A stretch of 64,000 nt of DNA from Flavobacterium phragmitis (lineage in GTDB: Bacteria > Bacteroidota > Bacteroidia > Flavobacteriales > Flavobacteriaceae). A model generated the notes under the pieces. The model was not told the origin of the DNA and did not search any database. It was given only the letters and a program-made list of their open reading frames with translations. Numbering within the stretch: the stretch's first letter is position 1; each line of letters starts with the position of its first letter. The stretch is from positions 1 through 64,000 of the forward strand of contig NZ_FOMH01000019.1 in NCBI RefSeq assembly GCF_900112575.1, written 5' to 3'. Position numbers and translations under genes: made by a program. Shown one piece after another: positions 24,168 to 30,967 of this stretch.

Positions 24168-25943
24168 ATGTCTGAACAAACAAAATCACAAGAAGAGTTT
24201 TTAGCAAATTTTAACTGGCACAACTTCCAAGAAGGAATCGATGCAGTAGATGAAAAAAACTTACAAGAGTTTGAGGAACTAGTATCAAAAACTTTCATCG
24301 CTACAGATCAAGAAGAAGTAGTTGAAGGAGTTGTAGTTAGAATTACAGATAGAGACGTTATCGTTGATATCAATGCTAAATCTGAAGGTGTTATTTCTTT
24401 AAACGAATTTCGTTACAACCCAAACTTAAAAGTAGGTGACAAAGTAGAAGTATTAATCGACATCCGTGAGGATAAAACAGGTCAATTAGTATTATCTCAC
24501 AGAAAAGCACGTACTATCAAATCTTGGGATAGAGTTATTGCAGCTAATGAAACTGGAGAAATCGTTAACGGTTTTGTTAAATGTAGAACTAAAGGAGGTA
24601 TGATTGTTGACGTATTCGGTATCGAAGCGTTCTTACCTGGATCTCAAATTGACGTTAAGCCAATTAGAGACTACGATGTATATGTAAACAAAATGATGGA
24701 ATTCAAAGTGGTAAAAATCAACCACGAATTCAAAAACGTAGTTGTATCTCATAAAGCTCTTATCGAGGCTGATATTGAAGTACAGAAAAAAGAGATCATC
24801 GGTCAATTACAAAAAGGACAAGTATTAGAAGGTGTTGTTAAAAACATTACTTCTTATGGTGTGTTCATTGACTTAGGTGGTGTTGACGGATTAATTCACA
24901 TTACTGACCTTTCTTGGAGCAGAATCAACCACCCAAGTGAAGTTCTTGAATTAGACCAAAAATTAAACGTTGTAATTCTTGATTTCGATGATGAGAAAAC
25001 AAGAATTCAATTAGGATTGAAACAATTAAACGCTCACCCATGGGATGCTTTAGATGCTAACTTAACTGTTGGTGATAAAGTTAAAGGTAAAGTAGTTGTA
25101 ATCGCTGATTACGGTGCATTTATCGAAGTTGCTGAAGGTGTTGAAGGTTTAATCCACGTTTCTGAAATGTCATGGTCAACTCACTTACGTTCTGCTCAGG
25201 ACTTCGTGAAAGTTGGAGATGTTGTTGAAGCAGTTATCTTAACTCTTGACAGAGAAGATCGTAAGATGTCATTAGGTATCAAACAATTGACTCAAGATCC
25301 ATGGACTGACATTACTTCTAAATACCCAGTAGGTTCTAAACATACAGGTATCGTTAGAAACTTTACAAACTTTGGTATTTTCGTAGAATTAGAAGAAGGA
25401 ATTGATGGATTAATCTACATCTCTGACTTATCTTGGACTAAGAAAATCAAACACCCATCTGAGTTTGTAAACGTTGGTGAAAAACTTGATGTTGTAGTAT
25501 TAGAATTAGATGTTGAAGGACGTAAATTATCTTTAGGTCACAAACAAACTACTGCTAATCCTTGGGATCAATACGAAGATTCTTTCGCTGTAGGAACTAT
25601 CCACAACGGTGAGATTTCTGAAATCGTTGACAAAGGAGCTACTGTAGAATTCGGAGATGATATCGTTGCTTTCATTCCTACTCGTCACCTTGAAAAAGAA
25701 GACGGAAAGAAATTGAAAAAAGGTGATACAGCTGATTTCAAAGTAATCGAGTTCAACAAAGAATTCAAAAGAGTAGTTGCTTCTCACACTGCTATCTTCA
25801 GAGAAGAAGAAGAGAAAAACGTGAAAGCTGCTGCTGAAACTACTGCATCTGCATCTACAAACGCACCAGCTGCGACTTTAGGTGATAACAATGATGTATT
25901 AGCTGCTTTAAAAGCTAAAATGGAAAAAACTGAGAAAAAATAA
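24168..25943 (+). CDS. rpsA: 30S ribosomal protein S1
   Basis: The 591-residue protein is built of about six S1 RNA-binding domains. Each ends in a variant of G-L-I-H-x-S/T-D/E-x-S-W (for example GLIHITDLSW, GLIHVSEMSW, GLIYISDLSW) and is followed by KMSLGIKQ- or KLSLGHKQ-type strands. The last, more divergent, domain is followed by a low-complexity Ala/Thr-rich and basic tail. S1 helps the 30S subunit bind and unfold mRNA. Bacteroidetes rarely use Shine-Dalgarno sequences, so S1 is likely central to initiation here. It has its own promoter, a structured leader and a terminator. Confidence 0.96.
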   Translation: MSEQTKSQEEFLANFNWHNFQEGIDAVDEKNLQEFEELVSKTFIATDQEEVVEGVVVRITDRDVIVDINAKSEGVISLNEFRYNPNLKVGDKVEVLIDIREDKTGQLVLSHRKARTIKSWDRVIAANETGEIVNGFVKCRTKGGMIVDVFGIEAFLPGSQIDVKPIRDYDVYVNKMMEFKVVKINHEFKNVVVSHKALIEADIEVQKKEIIGQLQKGQVLEGVVKNITSYGVFIDLGGVDGLIHITDLSWSRINHPSEVLELDQKLNVVILDFDDEKTRIQLGLKQLNAHPWDALDANLTVGDKVKGKVVVIADYGAFIEVAEGVEGLIHVSEMSWSTHLRSAQDFVKVGDVVEAVILTLDREDRKMSLGIKQLTQDPWTDITSKYPVGSKHTGIVRNFTNFGIFVELEEGIDGLIYISDLSWTKKIKHPSEFVNVGEKLDVVVLELDVEGRKLSLGHKQTTANPWDQYEDSFAVGTIHNGEISEIVDKGATVEFGDDIVAFIPTRHLEKEDGKKLKKGDTADFKVIEFNKEFKRVVASHTAIFREEEEKNVKAAAETTASASTNAPAATLGDNNDVLAALKAKMEKTEKK

Positions 25944-25965
25944 TTCTTATCTTTTTTATACATAG

Positions 25966-25995
25966 AAAGTCCTGCAGAAATGCAGGACTTTTTTG
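25966..25995 (+). terminator. rpsA terminator
   Basis: The arms AAAGTCCTGC and GCAGGACTTT enclose AGAAAT and are followed by a T run, 22 bases after the stop codon. Confidence 0.9.
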
Positions 25996-26038
25996 TTTTA
26001 CACTTTTATTTAAACTGTTATTTCAACAAAGTATAGTT

Positions 26039-26560
26039 TTATTTTAAAGCAAGTAACTTTGTTTCTTCTGGAGTAAATTCAGGAACGATAGCATAAGAAT
26101 CAATATTTGCTATTTCTAATTCGTCAAGTATATCTACAAGATTTCCGTAATTGGATTTTTTTGTTGGTTTTATAATAACCGAAATGCTTCTTCCGGGTTT
26201 TCCTAGTCGTTCGGCATATTTTAATGATGTATTGTTATAAGCTGCTATTTTTTTACGGATACCTTCTTTTCCATATTCAGTTGTCTGAGGTTTTACTTTG
26301 GGAACTGCCAAAAGTCCTACGTAATAAATCAATTTGTTATTCGGTCCAAGTATAATTGTTAATGTTCTATTTTCTCCATAATGTTGAACAGGACAGTCGC
26401 AACAATCACTACCTGCACTTAAATCTAAAATCTTAGGCTTCGATAATTCACCAACTAACATAAAAAATATAATCAGCAGAAAAGAAACACTGACCATAGC
26501 AGTTAAATCAACTCTAGAATGCAGTTTTTTGCTTCTGACTTTTTGAGGTAGATTTTTCAT
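26039..26560 (-). CDS. ExbD/TolR-like protein, copy 2
   Basis: The 173-residue protein has the ExbD layout: a basic cytoplasmic start, one membrane helix (about 17-36) and a periplasmic domain ending in GNLVDILDELEIANIDSYAIVPE, the usual last helix and strand. Its first 42 residues are identical to those of the neighbour at 26591. In the helix, the position of the proton-path aspartate of E. coli ExbD (Asp25) is serine (VDLTAMVSVSFLL, Ser24). A CDCPVQ cysteine cluster follows the membrane helix. No exbB or tonB gene is near, so energy coupling to TonB is doubtful. Confidence 0.83.
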   Translation of the reverse strand: MKNLPQKVRSKKLHSRVDLTAMVSVSFLLIIFFMLVGELSKPKILDLSAGSDCCDCPVQHYGENRTLTIILGPNNKLIYYVGLLAVPKVKPQTTEYGKEGIRKKIAAYNNTSLKYAERLGKPGRSISVIIKPTKKSNYGNLVDILDELEIANIDSYAIVPEFTPEETKLLALK

Positions 26561-26590
26561 GATTTTTACGTTTTGGTTACTTGATAAATA

Positions 26591-27124
26591 CTAATTGGAT
26601 GCTAATAGCTTTGTCTCTTCAGGAGAAAATTCATCTATAACTGCATAAGTATCAATTTTGGCTAATCTTAATTCTTCTAATACATCTATTAAATTTCCGT
26701 AATTACTCTTATTGGATGGTTTTATAAAAACAATTGCTCCACGATTCGGCCTACCTATAGCCGCAGAATATTCAAGAATTTTTTTATTGACAAAATTTAA
26801 ATCTGTTCGAAATCCATTTTTACTGTAATTGGTCTCTTTTGGCTCTTGAATAGGATAATATAATGAACCAGCATATGTTACTATTTTATTATTTTCCCCT
26901 AGTAGAACAGTATAAAGCCTATTTCCATTGTAGCAACCAAACGAATAATCACCTAAGCATGTTGGATATTTATCAGGTAAACTCAAATCCATACCTTTTG
27001 GTTTTGATAATTCTCCAACTAACATAAAAAATATAATCAGCAGAAAAGAAACACTGACCATAGCGGTTAAATCAACTCTCGAATGTAGTTTTTTGCTTCT
27101 TACTTTTTGAGGTAGGTTTTTCAT
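26591..27124 (-). CDS. ExbD/TolR-like protein, copy 1
   Basis: A 177-residue paralogue of the downstream gene, 30 bases apart in the same orientation. The N-terminal 43 residues are nearly the same and the DNA there is almost identical, whereas the periplasmic parts have diverged (GRPNRGAIVFIKPSNKSNYGNLIDVLEELRLAKIDTYAVIDE is the ExbD-like end). It too has serine instead of the key membrane aspartate. The pattern points to tandem duplication with later homogenisation of the 5' ends. Function is unknown; it may partner an ExbB/MotA-like protein elsewhere. Confidence 0.83.
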   Translation of the reverse strand: MKNLPQKVRSKKLHSRVDLTAMVSVSFLLIIFFMLVGELSKPKGMDLSLPDKYPTCLGDYSFGCYNGNRLYTVLLGENNKIVTYAGSLYYPIQEPKETNYSKNGFRTDLNFVNKKILEYSAAIGRPNRGAIVFIKPSNKSNYGNLIDVLEELRLAKIDTYAVIDEFSPEETKLLASN

Positions 27125-27335
27125 GATGTATGGTTTTAGATTAGAAGTTGATAATAAAAATAATGATTTTTTTAAGTGTTTTTATAGTTTTAATAAAAAA
27201 TATTAGAATGTTCCAGGACTTGTAATTGCTGATGATTTAAAGTTTTTGTAATGATTTATAGTATTAAATTTCGTTTTACTGAAAACCAAAAGAGATATAA
27301 CAGCGTAAATGAGGATATAACTTAAAACGATATTT

Positions 27336-27890
27336 ATGAAAACTAGAAAATTTTTAGCCACAGCTATTTTAGCTTTAACATTTGGATTTGCATCATTTGC
27401 TCAAAAAACAGTAATGGTTGGTGGAGCGGCCATGTATCCAAATAAAAATATTATTGAAAACGCAGTCAATTCAAAAGATCATACGACTCTTGTTGCCGCA
27501 GTAAAAGCAGCAGACTTAGTAGAAACGTTAAAAGGAAAAGGTCCTTTTACAGTCTTTGCTCCAACAAACGAAGCCTTTGACAAATTGCCAAAAGGAACAG
27601 TTGAAACACTGTTAAAACCTGAAAATAAAAAAATGCTTCAAAACATTTTAACGTATCACGTAGTTGCTGGCAAATGGAGTGCCGCAGATATTGCAAAAGC
27701 TATAAAAGCAGGAAAAGGCAAGGCGACTATAAAAGCTGTAAATGGCGGTACTTTAACAGCTTGGATGGAAGGCAAGGATTTGTATATCACTGATGAAAAA
27801 GGTGGAAAGTCAAAAGTAACAATTGCCGATGTAAATCAGTCAAATGGTGTTATTCATGTAGTTAATGCGGTGTTATTGCCTAAGAAATAA
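27336..27890 (+). CDS. Secreted fasciclin (FAS1) domain protein
   Basis: The 184-residue protein has a signal peptide (cleavage near FASFAQ) and one FAS1 domain. The H1-type motif is GPFTVFAPTNEAFDKLPKGTVETLL (about 67-91) and the H2-type motif lies at GVIHVVNAVLLPK at the end, with the YH pair in LTYHVVAGKW. FAS1 domains mediate cell adhesion or binding to matrix components. It is exported to the periplasm or surface and monocistronic, with a terminator that overlaps the end of the convergent gene. Confidence 0.92.
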   Translation: MKTRKFLATAILALTFGFASFAQKTVMVGGAAMYPNKNIIENAVNSKDHTTLVAAVKAADLVETLKGKGPFTVFAPTNEAFDKLPKGTVETLLKPENKKMLQNILTYHVVAGKWSAADIAKAIKAGKGKATIKAVNGGTLTAWMEGKDLYITDEKGGKSKVTIADVNQSNGVIHVVNAVLLPKK

Positions 27891-27920
27891 GTATTACCAA
27901 AAACAAAACTAACACTTGTA

Positions 27921-27950
27921 AAAGCTCAGGATTCTTTCTGAGCTTTTTTA
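27921..27950. terminator. Bidirectional terminator between convergent genes
   Basis: AAAGCTCAG (27921-27929) and CTGAGCTTT (27938-27946) form nine base pairs, with T runs on the plus side. The hairpin includes the stop codon of the minus-strand membrane protein (27926-27928). Confidence 0.8.
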
Positions 27951-28312
27951 TTAAAATTTATTTTTAAGATATATAGGATTGAAAGACTGTTGATTAAAAA
28001 CAAAAAGATATAAGCAGTACCGTCAGTTGTAGTCGCATTTATTAAAAAAAGTAAGTCAATTGTGCCTATTAGAGTTACCAGACCATATTTGATTTGATCG
28101 TGTACCGCAATATATTTTTTAGTAAAAAGATAAAAAACACTACTAAAGAGAAAAATAATAATCTGAACTGAAAGCACGAAAATACTAATAATTGTGACTT
28201 CTCGAATGTTTAAGTATTCAATAGATACAAACCAAAAGATCATCCAAATTAGAGTTGCAGTCAGGAATATACCGTTGACAATTTTAATATATTTAAGAAA
28301 ATCCTTATTCAT
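27926..28312 (-). CDS. Small four-helix membrane protein, function unknown
   Basis: The 128-residue product is strongly hydrophobic with about four membrane segments (around residues 12-31, 39-64, 73-92 and 98-116) and short basic loops. I recognise no family motif. It starts seven bases before the end of the upstream RhtA-like exporter gene's stop in the same direction, so it is probably co-transcribed with that exporter. Confidence 0.65.
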   Translation of the reverse strand: MNKDFLKYIKIVNGIFLTATLIWMIFWFVSIEYLNIREVTIISIFVLSVQIIIFLFSSVFYLFTKKYIAVHDQIKYGLVTLIGTIDLLFLINATTTDGTAYIFLFLINSLSILYILKINFNKKAQKES

Positions 28313-28319
28313 TATATCT

Positions 28320-29165
28320 TTATCTTTTAGCTGTCAAAGTGCTTCCTGTAGATGCAATTACTACGCAAAGAACAGCTAAAATCTCGTAAATATTTAGTTT
28401 TTCTTGTAGAAATATAAAAGCACAAATAGAAGCGGCAGCGGGTTCCAAACTCATCAAAATGCTGAAAGTTCGTGGGGGAAGTTGTCCCAAAGCTTTCATT
28501 TCTAAAGTAAAAGGAATCGCACTGGATAAAAGTGCCAAAGCAACTCCCATTCCGAAAAACTTAGGCGTTAAATTTGCTAATCCGTTTTCTAGAAATCCGA
28601 ATGGTAAAATTAAAATTGCAGCAAACAGCATTCCGGTTGAAACGGCCTGACCTCCATTCATTATTTTGGATATTTTACCTCCTAAAACTATATACGCTGT
28701 CCAGAATGCTCCAGCCAAAAGAGCAAACAGAATTCCCAAAGAGTCTAATCTGTCATTTGTCCATGGAGCAATCAATAATATCCCAATTGCGGCGAGAAGA
28801 ACCCAGCAATAATCAATTAAGCGTTTGGAGCCTGCAATTGCTAATAATAATGGACCAACAAATTCGAGTGTAACAGCCAGTCCAATTGGAATTCTTTCGA
28901 TGGCAAAATAAAATATCAAATTCATGGCACCTAAAGATAGACCGTACGGAATTACGATTTTCCATTGTGGAGGAGTAATTGTCTTTAAATTTGGTCTATA
29001 CGCCAACAATAAAATTAAAGCTGAAATTCCTATACGAAGCGATGCTGTACCTGCTGCTCCAATTGCAGGAAATAATGTTTTAGCAATTGCTGCGCCACAT
29101 TGAACACTAATAATTGCAAGTAATACAGCAGGAACGGGAGGGAGGTTTATTTCTCTATTTCTCAT
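28320..29165 (-). CDS. EamA/DMT-family exporter, RhtA-like
   Basis: This 281-residue protein has about ten membrane helices in two EamA halves. The beginning follows E. coli RhtA closely in pattern: a conserved SVQCGAAIAKTLFPAIGAAG block, then YGLSLGAMNLIFYFAIERIPIGLAVTLEFVGPL. RhtA exports threonine and homoserine. A similar amino-acid efflux role is likely, but the substrate is inferred. It is followed after seven bases by a small membrane protein gene. Confidence 0.85.
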   Translation of the reverse strand: MRNREINLPPVPAVLLAIISVQCGAAIAKTLFPAIGAAGTASLRIGISALILLLAYRPNLKTITPPQWKIVIPYGLSLGAMNLIFYFAIERIPIGLAVTLEFVGPLLLAIAGSKRLIDYCWVLLAAIGILLIAPWTNDRLDSLGILFALLAGAFWTAYIVLGGKISKIMNGGQAVSTGMLFAAILILPFGFLENGLANLTPKFFGMGVALALLSSAIPFTLEMKALGQLPPRTFSILMSLEPAAASICAFIFLQEKLNIYEILAVLCVVIASTGSTLTAKR

Positions 29166-29219
29166 AAATCATTGGCAGAAAAGAAACGATTTCTGCTTAA
29201 TAAACTAAAAGTATCTGTA

Positions 29220-29363
29220 TTAATTGCCTAACGCACGTTTGGTCACGAAAGCGCGGTATCCAATAATTGCCATCTGCCATTTTTTTGCTTTAGCAATGTC
29301 TAATCCTTGTTTGGTAAAACTAGGCAATAGTATTTTATTGAGCTTGGCTAGGAATTTATACAT
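29220..29363 (-). CDS. 47-residue basic protein, function unknown
   Basis: The ATG at 29363 gives a 47-residue basic peptide (MYKFLAKLNKILLPSFTKQG through IGYRAFVTKRALGN). A longer frame back to 29435 is unlikely because an exact -7 box (TATCTTTG, minus strand 29380-29387) sits between the two starts, giving a transcript start near 29372. The sequence alternates hydrophobic and Lys/Arg residues and ends in an Arg-Ala-Leu-Gly-Asn tail. I have a recollection of similar short frames in Flavobacterium but no function can be given. Confidence 0.55.
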   Translation of the reverse strand: MYKFLAKLNKILLPSFTKQGLDIAKAKKWQMAIIGYRAFVTKRALGN

Positions 29364-29379
29364 AGTAGATTTGTTTCGG

Positions 29380-29387
29380 CAAAGATA
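29380..29387 (-). promoter_or_regulatory. Candidate -7 box for the 47-residue ORF
   Basis: The minus strand reads TATCTTTG, an exact TAnnTTTG match, 16 bases before the ATG. It lies directly after the T run of the preceding terminator. Confidence 0.5.
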
Positions 29388-29420
29388 TAAAAAAAAAGAC
29401 TTTGTGTTTGAAACAAAGTC
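29388..29420 (-). terminator. Terminator of the serine hydrolase gene
   Basis: On the minus strand GACTTTG, a 9-nt loop and CAAAGTC are followed by nine T. It lies 26 bases after the hydrolase stop. Confidence 0.8.
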
Positions 29421-29445
29421 ATTTGAGGTATGCATTAGAGAAAAT

Positions 29446-30879
29446 TTAAATTTTAAGAATCAAGTTTTGGTGACCTTCGGTTTCTCTATTGATAGCATTT
29501 TTTGGAGCTTCCATCCATCCCGTTTTGTTAATTACAAACTTGAATAAATGTGTCTTATCCTTTTCTAATTTAGATTTAGGAATTGTCAATTCGAAAGTAT
29601 TTTTGTTTTTCCTTGTCATTTGGAAATTTTCGTCATTCGGATTCCAATTGTCGAATGAACCTGCAATTGAAACACTTTTTACTAGGTCAGAATTTAATGC
29701 TTTGTCGTGTTCATAAGTAAAAACAACATTATCACCAATTAGTTTGTAACCATAAACACCAGATTGTTTTTTATTTTCACTTAATAGATCACTTGATAAT
29801 CTCATAACGGCTTCTCCTAAAGCATTTGCAGTATTTTCATCGCTTATATTTACGATAATAGACAATCCTAATTGTCGTTCAGGATAAATGATTAACATAT
29901 TCTGAGTTCCAAATGCACCGCCGTGCTTCCAACAGTTTTTTCCATTTTCATCAACTTGAATATAATCCCAAAAATATCCGTTCCATGTAGTTGAGCTGTT
30001 TAGCAGATTTCGCTGTGATTCTTGAACAATTTTATTCTTTGTATTCAATTCATAAGCAATGAATTTAGTCAAATCATTTAAAGTAGATTTTAATCTTCCC
30101 GCTGCACCCCAAAGATTGTCTGAAATTCTAGGCATTAAAACACCTTTTAGATTATAGCCATTTGCAACAGCAACTCCTGGATTTAGATTTATTCCAGTTG
30201 ATTTCATATCTAATTTAGAGATTATGTTTTCTTTTAAAAGTGTTTCATAACTTTTTTGATAGACATTTTCTAATATGTGAGCCGTCAAATTGAGACTTCC
30301 GTTACTGTATTTAAATTTTGTTCCGGGTAGTGTATCTAATTTTATGGTTTTAAGATCCTCAAAGAAATTTTCACGAGTATAAGATTCATCCATTTTCTTA
30401 AAAGCCAAATAACTGCTGTCGTTTCTGTTTTTTCTTAATTCGGCAGTGTCCGGAAGATCTTTGTCAAAACCTGTTTTGAAAGAGACTAAATCTTTAATTG
30501 TTATTGGCGTTCCATTATATTGCAGATTAGGATAAGTACCAGTAATATATTTTCTGATATCATCGTCAGGATTTAGTTTTCCTTCTAATACGGCTTGAGC
30601 AGTAAGCAGTCCTGTAAATAATTTAGTGATTGAAGCTACTTCAAAGACAGTATTGTTTGTGGCTGGATTTTCTTTTTCTTTATCTATTTCGCCATAATGA
30701 CGCGTATAAGTTTTTCCGTTTTTTACAACTCCAATAGAAACTGAATTTGCTTTTGATTTATTCATTAAAAGCGAAGCCGTTTTGTCCATTGAGACGAAAA
30801 TATCTTTTTCGACTTTTTTTTGTTGTGCTACAATTGAAAAGCTAAATAGTAGAAAAAAGATTGATAGTTTTTTCTTCAT
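29446..30879 (-). CDS. Secreted serine hydrolase (class C beta-lactamase fold) with C-terminal E-set/CBM48-like domain
   Basis: The 477-residue protein has a signal peptide (cleavage near IVAQQ) and a penicillin-binding/esterase domain with S-x-x-K (Ser83-ITK), YSN (Tyr191) and a KHGG box (around 318). After about residue 390 comes a separate domain with the pattern VSIAGSFDNWNPNDENFQM and HLFKFVINKTGWM, like the early-set/AMPK-type glycogen-binding modules. This fusion is the notable feature. It may be a peptidase, esterase or beta-lactamase-like enzyme; the C-terminal module could bind a glucan. It is monocistronic. Confidence 0.85.
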   Translation of the reverse strand: MKKKLSIFFLLFSFSIVAQQKKVEKDIFVSMDKTASLLMNKSKANSVSIGVVKNGKTYTRHYGEIDKEKENPATNNTVFEVASITKLFTGLLTAQAVLEGKLNPDDDIRKYITGTYPNLQYNGTPITIKDLVSFKTGFDKDLPDTAELRKNRNDSSYLAFKKMDESYTRENFFEDLKTIKLDTLPGTKFKYSNGSLNLTAHILENVYQKSYETLLKENIISKLDMKSTGINLNPGVAVANGYNLKGVLMPRISDNLWGAAGRLKSTLNDLTKFIAYELNTKNKIVQESQRNLLNSSTTWNGYFWDYIQVDENGKNCWKHGGAFGTQNMLIIYPERQLGLSIIVNISDENTANALGEAVMRLSSDLLSENKKQSGVYGYKLIGDNVVFTYEHDKALNSDLVKSVSIAGSFDNWNPNDENFQMTRKNKNTFELTIPKSKLEKDKTHLFKFVINKTGWMEAPKNAINRETEGHQNLILKI

Positions 30880-30914
30880 TTTTCACGATTTAAACATTAA
30901 AAAAAGTTTCTTAT

Positions 30915-30950
30915 ATAGAAAAACCAGTGTTTTATGACACTGGTTTTATT
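30915..30950 (-). terminator. Terminator of the BlaI/M56 operon
   Basis: AAACCAGTGT (30921-30930) and ACACTGGTTT (30937-30946) pair perfectly around a 6-nt loop. On the minus strand a T stretch follows. It is 18 bases beyond the stop of the last M56 gene. Confidence 0.8.
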
Positions 30951-30967
30951 AATTGTGAATATGGATG

